A stretch of DNA of 64,000 nucleotides from Diospyros lotus (taxonomy: Eukaryota > Streptophyta > Magnoliopsida > Ericales > Ebenaceae): assembly GCF_014633365.1 (NCBI RefSeq), contig NC_068339.1:27041316-27105315 (forward strand), given 5' to 3'. Below the pieces are notes generated by a model. The model saw nothing but the letters and a program-made list of their open reading frames with translations, was not told where the DNA came from and ran no database searches. Shown here one piece after another: positions 23,742 to 35,843 of this stretch; the stretch's first letter is position 1, and every line of letters begins with the position of its first letter. The position numbers and the translations under genes were made by a program.

Positions 23742-25085
23742 CTGCCCTTACATAAATTGTTGTAGAGTATCCTCTAGGGATCTCTTATGCGATGGCTGAT
23801 ATGAGCCAGATGGTCCTTGGTTAGGCTGGTAGGGCTGTGGCTGAGGTTGTGTCTATGGTTGTGAGGGAAATGATTGGTGTGGTTGAGGTGCTGAGTCATT
23901 TCTCTAATAGAAATTTGGGTGGTTCCTAGAATTTGGATGGTAGGTGTTTGAGTTTGGGTTGTACCCTTGATAATTTCCACCCTAGTTCTAGTTTTGGTAT
24001 ATCCTACCCTCTGTTTGCCTTGGTTGTGAGTTTGAAGTTTGGCCATACAACACTTCTTTGAAAGCAGGGAGAGTTGGACACTCCTCTGTTCTATGGCTAT
24101 TGGCTTCACACACTACACAATGCACCTCTACCTCATTGACAGCCTTCATTTTTTTCATCTCCAATTCTTCCATTTTCTTTGTCAATAGAGCTAATCTAGC
24201 ACTGATGTCATCAATTTCATTTAATTGGAGTTTTTCCTTTGGTTGTGGATTGTATTGGTCTCTCAAATCTCCCATGGTTAATGGCCCAACTTCCCAATTT
24301 CTAGAGTTTTCAACTACATGGTCAAAGTATGCAACAGTCTCTTCAGGAGTTTTTTCATAAAAATCACCATTACACATGGTGGACACCAGCATTTTCAAAT
24401 TAGGAGTTAAGGCATTAAAGAAGAAACTAACTACCCGCCATTGCTCAAAGGCATGGTGTGGGCAAGAATGCAAGAGGTCCTTAAAACGTTCCCAAGTTTG
24501 AGCAAATGTTTCATTTGGTTTACAGACGAAATTCATCATTTGCCTTTGGAGTGATGCTGTTCTATTAGCTGGGAAGTATTTTTTTAGAAATTTTGTTTGC
24601 ATCTCCCTCCAAGTTCCTATTGATCTAGGCTCTAGAGTCCCTGACCACATTTTTGCTTTATCCTTGAGTGAGAATGGGAAGAGCTTTAGTCTAACAGTGT
24701 CCTCATGTATATTTTGATCCCCACAGGTACCACATACCTCTTCAAAATCCCTCATGTGTGTATATGGATTTTCAAAATCCATACCATGAAATGTGGGGAG
24801 CATTTGTATGGTACCTGGTTTAAGGACAAATCGATGATGGTTTATTGGTAGGATTATGCAAGAGGGAGTGGTTTGCCTTGGAGGGTGAAAATAATCCCTG
24901 AGGGGTTTAATCTCATCACCATCCAAGGGATCATGTTCTCCATGATCACTCCCATGAGTAGATAGGTTTTCATTTTGTTGAGATATTATGGATTGTAAAA
25001 GTGATATTTCAGTCTCTGATAAAGAATCTATAGAATGGTTTGACTCAGTTTGATGGCTTAAGATTCTACCAGATCTAAGTCTCAT
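23742..25085 (-). pseudogene. Gag of outer Athila
   Basis: The start is set at the ATG for MRLRSGRIL. The open part (to 23988) has GTIQMLPTFHGMDFENPYTHMRDFEEV, LKLFPFSLKDKAKMWS and FLKKYFPANRTASLQRQ. A zinc-knuckle-like CVVCEANSHRTEEC follows. Below 23988 the Gln/Asn/Pro-rich stretch is broken by several stops before the frame reopens at 23741. The region is similar throughout to the inner gag. Confidence 0.88.
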
Positions 25086-25171
25086 ACAATTTAAATAATA
25101 TGCAAACAATTAAGAAAAACAATATTAAGAACAAAGTTACCCGTGGAGTGAATTTTTTCTTCTGTTGCACC

Positions 25172-25189
25172 TCCCCGGCAACGGCGCCA
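25172..25189 (-). other. tRNA-Asp primer binding site, outer Athila
   Basis: It is the same 18 bases as at 19418-19435 and again 5 nt from the LTR start at 25195. Confidence 0.9.
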
Positions 25190-25967
25190 AATTTTGGCTG
25201 CACTCCTCACCCTACAATTTAGATAGCCTTAATCAGTTTGAATGTTCAGTGTTGAAATGGTGAGGAGGTTTAAACTCACCAGTGTGTGAGTGTAGTTGTA
25301 GCACAAATATAAATTCTGGACAAGTCCGGGTCGATTCACTAGGAGGTTTATTTAACAAAAGAATTGTTCATTCGGGTTGATTTATCCAAAGAGAGCTAAG
25401 TTTTCTTGATTGTGAAAAGGTTTTTTGGAATATTAAAAAGGTCTTGGGTTGAGGCGAGTTTAGAACCAATTCCTAATAAATCTCTTATAGCAATTTAAAC
25501 AGCAACATTAATCTGAAATAAACAGAGGATCATTTGGTAGTTATAATTCAAGATACGAATGATTCTTAGCTAAGCAACCCTCATACATGATATGAGGGTT
25601 CTAGGTTAAGATGTCACTGTAAATTGTATTATACTACAGACTATGATTTGATCGTCTGAGCTTGGGTATATCTCATCTCCAATTCTAGCAACTCTCATAC
25701 ATGGCATGAGAGTTCTAAGTTAGGATGATGACCCAATCCAAACTCACAAAACCATTTACACACTCAACTTGAGTTTAACTCAGATAAATCTTGCATTCAT
25801 CGAGGTTTAGCTTATCTTGAGATTCAAGAACATTGGACACTGTCCTCGCCTTAACCCAAGATTAGATTTAGCTACTCATTCCCATTTAAAAATTAATTGA
25901 CAGGAATTTAAATGACGTAATTTAAATGACAGAATTTAATTGACAAGAATTAAAATAGCAGAAACTA

Positions 25968-26063
25968 ACCGGCCATTTAGGCGGTGGATAATTTAAATGA
26001 CAGGAATTAAAATTGCAGAAATTTAAAGGCAGAAATTAACCGGCCATTTAGGCGGTGGATAAT
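25968..26063. repeat. Direct repeat in outer LTR, period about 71 bp
   Basis: The phrase ccggccatttaggcggtgg with its surrounding aattaaaat and cagaaa steps occurs at 25970 and again at 26041. Confidence 0.75.
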
Positions 26064-26328
26064 AAAGTAACAATAAATGGTATATGAATTTAAAAGAAGA
26101 AAGAAAGGAAGTAAGATTATAAGAGAAAACAAGAGAGAGAATAAGAGCAATTCTCTAAGAGAAACTCTAAGAACAAAACTAAACTTTGATTCAAGTAATA
26201 ACCCCCCCCCCCTCACAAATGCACCAAAGTGAGCTATAGATAGCTCACAAGATGCAATACAAGCCACACAATTATTCAACAAAACATTCACCTAACTAGT
26301 GGAAGAAAATTAGGTAAAAGACAAAAAA

Positions 26329-26420
26329 TACAAAAGACTTTGTGTGGTGGACTTCTCATAAGAATACAAAAGACTTTAGGTGGTGGACTTCTCATAAGAA
26401 TACAAAAGACTTTAGGTGAT
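26329..26420. repeat. 36-bp tandem repeat in outer LTR
   Basis: Two full units (26329-26364, 26365-26400) start tacaaaagacttt and end ctcataagaa. They differ at two bases. A 20-bp third copy follows. Confidence 0.85.
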
Positions 26421-26763
26421 AAAACACTTATAAAAATTCAAAACAAAGAAAAGTCTTATACAAATTGGGCTTTGTTGGGCCTTTGATTGGTCTTGGGCCT
26501 TTCTTATGTTGGATTCTATTTGATAGTTGGGCCAAGTGCACTTGAAACATCCTCTAGACTCCATAGTTGGCCCATGATTTTGAGCAATAAAAAAATGGGT
26601 AATCCAATGTCTTCGATTATGCCCCTAATTAATTGTAGAAGCCAACTTCCTTGCTTCATCCTGAAATAATATGTAATACGAATAATTATTTACTTTAAGC
26701 ATAAATATAAAGCCAAAATAGGGATATAATTCATTAGGATATAGGAAATATTGACCCTTATCA

Positions 26764-27010
26764 CATTCCGGGAGGTAATCAGTTATGGGGTAGAGAGGTA
26801 CTTTTTGACTGCGAAATTGAAGTCCATGATAGGAAATTACCAATAGACTTGGTGATTTTGGATCTTAGAGACTTCGACCTTATATTGGGGATGGATTGGT
26901 TGTCGAATCATTATGCTAAGTTTGATTGCCGTCAAAAGATCATTCATTTTGAGCCTCCCTTACAGCCTGCCTTGTGTATAGAGGCGTTCATCCCATGTTA
27001 GTGACTCCCA
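26764..27010 (+). pseudogene. Tekay protease, C-terminal half
   Basis: It reads PGGNQLWGREVLFDCEIEVH, LPIDLVILDLRDFDLILGMDWL, then a stop after EAFIPC. The block LGMDWL is typical of chromovirus proteases. The active-site Asp half is missing, cut away by the outer Athila insertion. Confidence 0.75.
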
Positions 27011-28464
27011 TGATTTCAGTTATGAAGATTGAGAAGTTGATGTGTCAGGGTTGTGAAGCTTATTTGGCATTTGTGACGACTGAGGGCGGGAGCAGTACAC
27101 CACTGACAAAGGTACCGGTTGTATGTGATTTTCTTGATTTATTTCCGGATGAACTTCAAGGTTTACCACCTCGCAGGGAAGTAGAGTTTTTAGTGGAATT
27201 GATGCCAGGTACCCAACCTATTTCTAAGACTCCGTACCGAATGACACCTAATGAACTGAAAGAATTGACGGTCCAATTGCAAGAGTTGATGGAGAAGGGA
27301 TTTATCCACCCTAGTACTTCACCATGGGGTGCCCCAATCTTATTTGTGAGGAAGAAAGACGGATCTTTGAGACTGTGTATAGATTATCACTAGTTAAATC
27401 GGGTAACAATGAAAAATAAATATCCCCTTCCCAGAGTTGATGATTTGCTTGACCAGTTACGTGGAGCAAGGGTTTTTTCCAAGATTGATTTGAGATCGGG
27501 GTATCACCAGGTGAGATTCAGGGATGAGGACATTCAGAAGACAGCATTTCGGACCCGCTATGGTCATTATGAATTTGTTATGATGCCATTCGGTTTTACG
27601 AATGCTCCCGCAGTGTTTATGGACTTGATGAATTGAGTATTTCAGGAGTACCTAGATCGGTTTGTGATTGTTTTTATAGATGACATTTTGGTGTATTCTC
27701 CCAGTCCTGAGGATCATGATGTACATCTCTCTATGGTGCTACAGAAGCTCAGAGATGAGCAGTTGTTTGCAAAGTTTAGCAAATGTGAATTTTGGCTCCA
27801 TCAGATAGGGTTCTTGGGTCATATCGTTTCAAGAGATGGTATAGCAGTGGATCCTGAGAAGATTAGAGCTGTTGTGGATTGGCCCAGGACTACTACAGTG
27901 ACTGAAATACGAAGTTTCTTGGGATTAGTCGGCTATTATAGGAGGTTCATCGAGGGTTTTGCTAGGTTATCTTCTCCTATGACGAAGTTAACTCGTAAGG
28001 ATGCTCGATTTGATTGGACTAATGATTATGAGACTACATTTCAAGTGCTGAAGAGGAAGCTAACTACCACTCTTGCGTTGGCTATTCCTAGAAGCGGGGA
28101 GAAGTTTATTATTTTCAGTGATGCTTCATATACGGGCCTAGGGTGTGTATTGATGCAAGAAGGCTGTGTGATTGCTTACGCTTCTAGACAACTGAAGAAA
28201 CATGAGGTAAATTACCCCACTCATGATTTAGAATTAGCAGCTGTTGTTTTTGCTTTAAAGATATGAAGACATTATCTATATGGTGAGAAGATAGAAATTT
28301 ATACAAATCATAAGAGTCTCAAGTATCTATTCTCCCAAAAAGAGTTAAATATGAGACAACATCAGTGGATTGAATTCTTTAAGGATTTCAATTGTGAGAT
28401 CTTATTTCATCCTGGGAAGGTGAATGTGGTGGCAGATGCTTTGAGCTGGAGATGAGCTTCTATA
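27011..28464 (+). pseudogene. Tekay reverse transcriptase and RNase H
   Basis: RT blocks are [69 protein letters not shown] and the active site FIDDILVYS with both Asp residues. The thumb [18 protein letters not shown] is followed by RNase [31 protein letters not shown] and NVVADALS. Stops are TAG at 27391-27393 (expected Gln or Lys), TGA at 27634-27636 (expected Arg), TGA at 28264-28266 (expected Trp) and TGA at 28453-28455. Most look like C-to-T or G-to-A changes. Confidence 0.88.
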
Positions 28465-29655
28465 GCCATAATGATGATACAGGAGTGGCAGCTGTTAGAA
28501 CAACTGGATGACCTGACCATTACGGCTGATGAAGAGACCCCAGGTTTGTATTATGCTTATTTGGGAATCTAGTCAGATTTGATACAGTGGATCCGAGCCC
28601 AGCAGCCCTATGATGAAGAGTTTGGCAAAGTGTTGGAGTGGATAGAGGACTATGTTTCCATGGGATACAGTTAGCGGGGAGATGGACTATTGCTGTTCCA
28701 GAGTCGTATTTGTGTGCCAGATGATTGGGAGATGAAGTAGGAGATTCTATCAAAGGCGCACAGTACACGCTATACTATTCATCCAGGCACGATAAAGATG
28801 TATCAGAACTTATGGTAGTTATTTTGGTGGCTTGGTATGAAGACGGATGTAACAGAGTTTGTTTCTAGATGTTTGGTTTGTCAGCAGGTAAAGGCAAAAC
28901 ATCAGCGACCCGCTGGATTGATTCAGTCCCTACCCATTCCTGTTTGGAAGTGGGATGATATTTTGATGGATTTTGTTACCGGATTGCCGAGGACTTCATG
29001 GGGACATGATACTATTTGGGTGATTGTTGACAGACTCACTAAGTCTGCCCATTTCCTACCCATCAAGAAGACATTTCCTTTAAACCGTTTGGCTCAGCTT
29101 TATATTGGGGAGATTGTTAGGCTGCACGGAGTGCCTTCTAGTATAGTCTCTGACTGTGATTCTAGATTTACTTCTCACTTTTGGGATGCTTTGCAGGCGA
29201 CTTTGGGTACTAGATTGAAATTTAGTACAACTTTCCATCCTTAGACAAACGGCCAGACAGAGCGCACGATCCAAACTATGGAGGATATGTTGAGGGCATG
29301 TGTGCTTGATTTTCATGGTAACTGGGATGAACACCTACCATTGATTGAGTTTGCATATAATAATAGTCATCATTCCAATATCGATATGGCACCTTACAAG
29401 GCACTCTATGGGCGACCTTGTCGGTCTCCATTATGTTGGGAGGAAATGGGGGATAAGGCTATTCTCGGACCAGAGATAGTGGAGCAAACGACTGAGAAGA
29501 TTCAGACTATTAGGGCCAGAATGAAAGCTGCTCAAGACAGGTAAAAAGGTTATGCAGATTGTCGGAGGCGAGCTTTGGAATTTTCTATTGGTGATCATGT
29601 ATTTTTGAAGGTTATGCTAGTATGAGGAATTCGGAGGTTCGGAGTATCAGGGAAG
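28465..29655 (+). pseudogene. Tekay integrase
   Basis: The zinc module is partly readable (HPGTIKMYQNL, then CLVCQQVKAKHQRPAGLIQ). The core has WDDILMDFVTGLP, IVSDCDSRFTS and the Glu in [14 protein letters not shown]. The C-terminal domain has RGVRRFG-like [19 protein letters not shown]. Stops are at several Gln or Trp positions, for example TAG at 29242-29244 (FHP*TNGQT). Confidence 0.85.
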
Positions 29656-30048
29656 CTTAGTCCACGTTACGTGGGTCCATTTGAGATTTTGGAGCGTGTT
29701 GGAGCCTTAGCGTACCGGCTAGCTTTACCTCCCCAGTTAGCCAGTGTGCATAATGTATTCCATGTCTCCATGTTACGCAAATATGTTCCCGATCCTCAGC
29801 ATGTGATTGACTTCCAACCTCTTGAGTTAAGGGAAGATTTAACATATGAAGAATTTCCAAGTTGCATCCTTGATCGTAAGGAGAAGGTGTTAAGGAATCG
29901 AGTCATTCCCTATGTGAAAGTGTTATGGCAACAACACGACTTTGAAGAAGCAACTTAGGAGCTGGAAGATGAAATGCGACACCTTTATCCCCATTTATTT
30001 GAGCAAACAGGTATGTCTAGTTTGTTCTTAAAGATGAAAGGAACCTAG
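29656..30048 (+). pseudogene. Tekay integrase tail with chromodomain
   Basis: It reads [35 protein letters not shown], then the chromodomain [36 protein letters not shown], ending in TAG at 30046-30048. Chromodomains steer these elements to heterochromatin. The Trp of the ATWE motif is a stop (TGG to TAG). Confidence 0.85.
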
Positions 30049-30289
30049 TAATATATTAGGTTTCCAGATATGTTAAATAGGGTAAAGTTGACTCTTAAAT
30101 AGATTGAATCCAATGACATTTTGTACTCATTGACAGGGACGGAACCCATATGACATATTATGATGGGAACAGGGAAAGCAGTGTTGTTCAAAACCAGTAA
30201 GTGAACTTATACGTTTAACAAGATAATATATTTAAATATCCTTTAGCTTCCCAAATTACCAAACTCGAATTTGGAGGACCAAATTCCCT

Positions 30290-30305
30290 AAGGGGAGGGA
30301 GGATT
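30290..30305 (+). other. Polypurine tract of Tekay element
   Basis: aaggggagggaggatt lies directly before the LTR start TGTAACAACCC at 30306. Confidence 0.85.
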
Positions 30306-32614
30306 TGTAACAACCCAAAGATAGAGTGTTGATATCAATGAATAACACGATATTATCTTATGATGTGTGGGTAGAATTATTCATTGAATTGGGTTTTGGT
30401 GCGGTGTGAGTGTGAGTGTGTATGTATGTGTTTTGGAAGGTTTAGGATGAGTGGTTAAGAGTTAGGAGGGTTTATGAAGAGGTATCCGAATGTGTGGGGC
30501 TTTGGAAGGCTAGATATTCGAATGGTGGAAGCATTATTCAAATGAGAGCAACCCCATTCGAATGGGGGATGAACCATTTGAATGGTCTATTTTGCTGAGT
30601 GGTGATTCTTCATTGTAACCAAATTTTTGCTATCTTCCATCCAGAATATTCTAAAACTTAAAACATGAAAGTTGTAGATCTTTCTCTTTTCGTTCTATAG
30701 CATCTTGAATCACCTCAATCGGAGTTCGGATGACATATTTGTGCTCAAAATTCGAAAGGGTGTCAAAGTTGTCTAGAATCCATTTGAGCCTTTACATTCG
30801 AATGAGCCCAGCGAAAATTGCAAAATTCATCCGAATGAAAGAACTATTGCATTCGAATGAGCTTCAAATTCCTTCAGTAATTCAAGTTACTATTTAAAAT
30901 TCATTCAAATGTTCCCCTGCCTCATTCGAATGCCACTCTCATAACTTGAAATCTTTCTCTAACTCATTCGAATACAGGCCAGATAATCCGAATGACTTTC
31001 AAATGGCTTCATATATATGTAAATATCATCCGAATGCCTTAAATTATATTCGAATGCCTCCCTTAGCGATTCATATATATATATATATCACCCGATACCT
31101 CATTAATTCTAGAAACACATAGAAAATTCTAGAACTAAAATATCAAAAAAATATAATAAATATATAGAGAATTTGGGAAATAATTAGATCGATAAAGATG
31201 ACTTATAAAGATAATATAAAAAGAGAAATTGTGAGAAAAATCTCACTAGAACAGAGCTCTCTTTTTCTCTTTCTCGTAAGTTCTCTGTTCTTCTTCAAAC
31301 CCTCATTTTTCTTCTCATAGCAAGCTAGATCCTTTCAACCAAGGAGTTCTTAGTGGTCGATAAGTGAAGTAAAAGGTAAGTTCTCTCTTCCTTCCTCTTT
31401 TCTCTTGGATTTTATTGTGTTATGGGTTGATTACGTGTCTTGAGAGCTTGACTGGGGTTAGGGTATTTACGCTTGAGGGAAGGTTTCTAACAGCCATATG
31501 GGGCTTGTTTCTCCCCACTAATCGTAAGGAATGGAGTTTTAAGTGGAAATTTGCATGGGAGACTTGTTTCTTCTCCATACCCTACTTTATATATCTCACT
31601 GTGAACTTAAGCTTAAACAAGAAATCCGTGACTCAGTGTTATTGGCTAACTGTGTTGAACATGTTTATGAACAGAGAATAACTTTAGATTGCTTATATAT
31701 GTATTGTCATGGCATGTTCTGAAAGAATGGTAATTGTGCATTATGAGCATGTCTTGGCTTGACTTCCTGCATAACATCTCATGAGTGTGCACAAGCATCA
31801 GTTCTTATTTCTAGCATGTGCAATTTGTATGTGGCCACTTTCTGTGTTGCATGTGCATTGGAAAAAGCATGGACATTATGTGTGCTGTGGTTGTGTACCG
31901 CCGGGATATATCCCCCAAAACCAGTAGTCACTAGCCTGACTGGGGTTACGCTCCTGTGGTGACGACCATGGGTGAAATTATCTATATATTTATATATATG
32001 TATGTATGGCTATAGCCAAGTATATCAAATATAACTTATGGTCGCCGGACTCAGCTACAGATTGGTATGTATTATGATGCATTTTATTTGCTATGTGAGG
32101 CCACTGGCCATTTATATGTTGATAGACTTATATGTGTGTTATGCATGACATTATCATTACGGGTGTGTGTGTAACTCCTTAGTTGTTACCTGTCATTTCT
32201 GTCGATATGCATGTTCACCACACCTATATCTTATTACTATTTTCCACGCACTTCCTTCTTATTTCTTATGCTTGCTAAGCTTTGTAGCTCACGTTGTACT
32301 CTCCTTCATTCCAGGTAAAGGTAAAGAAGTGGCAGGTGGCGAGTTGAGTAAGAAAGATAGGTAGACATGTGCGCGTGCGGGTCCCCTCTTAATTTAAATG
32401 GTCTTGGGAAGTTGTATTGGTAGATGTGTAGACTTTATTTTGTGTGTAATGTAACTTAAAGAAAAGTCATGTTGTAATCCTTGGAAGTATTTATTTTGGT
32501 TTTGAGTTTGATGGATGGTAAGTGTATGCATGGTTGTGGCTAATTGTTGTTTTGTCTATGTCCCTAGCACCTGCTCTTCCAGGTTGCCCTGAAATGGGTT
32601 AACTTGGGGGAGGG
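30306..32614 (+). repeat. 3' LTR of Tekay element, main part
   Basis: It starts TGTAACAACCC. The final 9 bp (ggtgttaca) are at 35835-35843 beyond solo LTR B. Net length is about 2.3 kb. It holds the ATTCGAAT word cluster (30484-31064) in its first third, an AT-rich TATA-like run near 31067-31090, a possible splice donor in ctcgtaagttct near 31275, and the phrase cattccaggtaaaggtaaag near 32310 whose relatives occur in most other LTRs here. Confidence 0.88.
30484..31064. repeat. CATTCGAATG word cluster in Tekay LTR
   Basis: Roughly 17 copies of CATTCGAATG or variants flank a word-poor block (about 30640-30780) that contains catcttgaatcacctcaatc. The reverse complement of that block is recognisable at about 43725-43855 in LTR C. 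Confidence 0.85.
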
Positions 32615-33563
32615 TGTCAGGGCCCGCTCCCGGATCACCCGCTAGCATAGGAAATCTGTGAGAAGGTCCATTCAAGATGGATACAGATACAAGCATCATT
32701 TAACATTTTGCAAGAAAAATGTTTTTCATTTCTATAATTGCTCACTATCAATAGGAGCCAAAAACTTTATACAACATTTCTTACATCATAAACTTGGGAT
32801 AACACCCCATACATTTTAAAATCAAAGGCATCCGGGCTTTAAATACAAAACGTAACCCTCTCATCATGCCCTCAACTACACCCATGGATCTTCGAGGCTG
32901 GGACATCTCTGTACACATCTAACCATAACTCGCCTAACTATTTATCTTCCATTTACCTGGAATGACAAAAAAAGAAAGGGTGAGCCACAAGGCTCAGCAA
33001 GCATATAGCAAAAAAAGGAGACATCAATAAGATAATATATGAAGGCATGGGTCACAAAGAGCCAAGGAAAAATCACAATCCCGACAACTAAACCTCACTT
33101 AAATTCATGCCTTCTACGCTTGACAACATCATCTCGCAAAATTTATAATTCATTACATTCCATTAAAAATCCATTTTTCCAAAGTGAGCCCTCAGGCTCG
33201 ATGACTGTATAACCCAATGAAAAACTGGATATGTTTAGGCTTCCCTAAACATCGTTCATATCATACAACACATGAACCCACACCGGTCCCCAAGGCATAG
33301 GTGACACACAATCAATGCCATCTAGTTGTATCACAAGTTACTTAGTCATATCATCAATGCATGGATGCACACATAATACACACATATGGTGCTTGGGGCC
33401 CACATAAGAAAATACATATAATGGCGCCCAAGATCCTGTATACAAACCTGTTGTAGCCAATGGCAGGCTACCAAAATAAGAACATGAGCCCAAGGCTCTC
33501 ATCTTACATCCATCACCATTGCTATCATGTGCCACATCACCCACAATTCCATCAAGATCATAA

Positions 33564-33693
33564 GCTGTTATGGGCCTCCACCCATAGTCTTACGCATCAC
33601 ACGATCCAGCTGCTGTGGGCCTCCACCCACAGTCTTACACTTCACAGGATCTAGGTGTTGTAGGCCTCCACCCACAGTCTTACGCACCACAAC
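33564..33693. repeat. Three tandem units of 45-48 bp in LTR B
   Basis: Each unit holds a form of tgtgggcctccacccaca, itself a near-perfect inverted repeat, followed by gtcttac and a ca-rich tail. Confidence 0.85.
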
Positions 33694-34549
33694 ACAAGCC
33701 GATTTCCACCACCATTACCACCACGCACAAAGGAATCATGCAATGCAACATATAAGGAATGCAATGGCTCTTGCAGCATTAACATGATGACTAGGCCTCC
33801 ATGAGCCAAGCATCAGGCCATGCTACGCCCACGTAAGAATCCACACACACGAATGCTCTAATGCATATGCTCGCCTAACATACACAAGTCAGCACTCACG
33901 GGCCAACCGTGTCATGACAATGCTCATGCTCCCATCACATACAAGGCATGACCCCCAATGAATGCAACCCATGATCCAACATCACAAAGTGAGGCAATAA
34001 AGAAACACAATGCCATGCAACATGTACAACTACTAACAATGCTATGATTAATGGCATTCATACATCCTCATTTGATTTTCCATTAGAGCTCTTGGCTCTT
34101 CCACACATTTCACATTAATTAAGGGCATTTATTTATACAATCATAATCATGCATCAAGCATGATTTACCATGGACATGCCAACCAAGATCACTTCTTATT
34201 AACCTCCCAAAGGATTTCCATCATGCTTCCTCATGCAACTCAATTATATTCTTATCTTATAAACCCTCATGTATATACATATAGATGCTTTCAACCATAT
34301 TTTATCATTATAGGAGATTGAGGGATATCAAAGGAAGCATTTTAAAACACTTTACATTAGCCATTTTACTTGATTTGGATTAAGAAGAGCCTTAACCCAT
34401 TCAAATCATAACCAAAATATATTATATTGCATATCAAATCGAATCCCTTGAAGTCTAGTTTATGAATCTTCAAATGGATCACAAATCTGAGTTCTACATC
34501 AAAAGTTATGGCCAAAACAGCGAGACATGCACGAAGCTGTCAAAGCTGC

Positions 34550-34645
34550 GGCCGAGTCGACTTGGCTCGAGTCGACTCACCCAAAATCGAGTCGACTCAG
34601 CCCGAGTCGACTTGACCACCTGGGCGAGTCAACTTGGCCGAGAAC
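34550..34645. repeat. GAGTCGACTC word cluster in LTR B
   Basis: Six copies of gagtcgact or one-base variants (gagtcaact) occur within about 90 bp, several extended to cgagtcgactc. They come just after the sentence-like block aaatggatcacaaatctgag. Confidence 0.85.
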
Positions 34646-35843
34646 GCCCGAAAATGGCCAAAAACCCACCAAAACCCTCAAAATAGCCACCAAACCTCCA
34701 AAAACTCTCAAACTAGCTTCCTAACCCACAATGTCATTCCATGAAAGGAAACATAGGGTGATCAAGCCCCAACAAAACTATCAACAGAACACTATAATGA
34801 TTAAAAAGAGACCCACTACTTTAGGAAAACATGAAAATAACTCATTTAGCTCAACTCTTTAAACACCATTTTGAGATGCAACAAAAACAACCGAGTTACA
34901 CATGAAGACATAGCCTTGCATTAAAAGATAGAAAGAGACAAGAGGGATGCTTGCCTTGTTGAAGAAAATCGAAGAGAAGAAGATCCTTTCGATGAAGCCA
35001 CCCTCCCCATTTCTTGAAGCTCCTACCATGGAGATAAATGGAAGAAGCAAAAGGAGAATAGAAGAAGAAGAAGGAAGAAGAAGAAGGAAGAAGAAGAAGA
35101 AGATGGAAATAGGAGGAGAATCTGCCCAGAGAAAGAGAAAATGAAGAAGGAGAATGAAGCCAACCACTCCCCCCACAAAATTACCAAAACACCCTCATAT
35201 ACACACACAAAACATAAAATATCTCATGCCCCTTATGGACAATTTACATTTTTCTTATTTCTTTATCAAACCAATTTTTCAAATCTCCATTTTACCATCA
35301 CCTTTATCAATAAAGCAAGGACCATTTGGTCACTTTGCATTTTACATTTTCTTTCTTCTTTTCTTTTAATCCACATATTACACAAAATACATATATATAT
35401 TTTCATTTACTTTAAAACACAATTTTTTCCATTGGGCTCAAGCCCAACCCATCAACCCATTTATTTAATTGGCCCATCTCATTAATACATAACATTTCAT
35501 ACACATGGGCCCAAAGCCCATTTCTCTAACCCAACACTTTCATTGGCCTTAAACACATGGCCCAAGCCCACTTTCATTTACTTTAAATACATCACAAAAC
35601 ACGAGACTTAGGCCCAATCAAATCCTTCCAATTTAATTAAAATATAGCTCACTAATACATGGGCTTAGGCCCAATTGGGCAACCCAAACCCACTAATTTA
35701 ACACCTAATTTAATTACATATTCTTTACCGCATATAAATATTTCACACATTAATTTAATAGGGCAAAATTTCCATATTTCCATAATTAAAATATTAATAA
35801 ACTTATAGACCCATTAGCGGGTCATTACAGAGGGGGTGTTACA

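Larger units (their letters stand above)
1..26763 (-). mobile_element. Outer Athila-type Ty3/gypsy retrotransposon, 3' LTR off window
   Basis: This is a minus-strand element read from its 5' LTR (25195-26763) through primer site, gag, protease, RT, RNase H and integrase (ending 2778) into a long 3' internal region that reaches base 1. The primer site matches the 3' end of tRNA-Asp, and gag begins MRLRSGR, both typical of the Athila lineage. The inner Athila element (4732-21455) splits its RT. The reading frame resumes exactly across the insertion if one copy of the 5-bp duplication atgcc is removed. The element lies in the protease of the Tekay element starting at 26764. Its 3' LTR is not seen, so its true left end is unknown. 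Confidence 0.85.
25195..26763 (-). repeat. 5' LTR of outer Athila
   Basis: It runs from tggctgcact to gacccttatca on the plus strand. On the coding strand it begins TGATAAGGGTCAATATTT, a common start for this type of LTR. Its right end is fixed by the Tekay protease frame that starts at 26764. The partner LTR is outside the window, so the target duplication cannot be checked. A 10-C run is near 26200-26212. Confidence 0.8.
32615..35829 (-). mobile_element. Solo LTR B, inserted at the end of the Tekay LTR
   Basis: It runs from tgtcagggcccg to gggtcattaca and is flanked by gaggg (32610-32614 and 35830-35834). Removing it restores the Tekay LTR end ggggg-gtgttaca. Orientation is minus, judged by tttacctggaatga and gctcagcaagc near 32955-33002, which are reversed relative to the plus-strand LTRs. 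It holds tandem repeats at 33564-33693, the GAGTCGACTC words at 34550-34645, and a GAA-rich purine tract at 35041-35130. The open frames over that purine tract are not genes. Confidence 0.9.
26764..35843 (+). mobile_element. Tekay/Del-type chromovirus, 5' part cut off by outer Athila
   Basis: Plus-strand element: protease C-terminal half, RT, RNase H, integrase, chromodomain, polypurine tract, 3' LTR. Everything upstream of mid-protease is displaced to the left of the outer Athila and lies outside the window. The LTR ends TGTAACA...TGTTACA. A solo LTR (B) is inserted 9 bp before its end. About a dozen in-frame stops lie in pol. Confidence 0.88.

Noticed and set aside
28520..29860. Minus-strand ORFs opposite Tekay integrase
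   Set aside because: Shadows of the plus-strand pol, which has clear catalytic motifs.
34859..35208. Ser/Phe-rich minus-strand frames and Lys/Glu-rich plus-strand frame
   Set aside because: These are translations of the GAA/TTC microsatellite inside solo LTR B.
35141..35485. 114-codon ORF at the end of LTR B
   Set aside because: Low-complexity Phe/Ile/His text in AT-rich LTR sequence; no recognisable domain.
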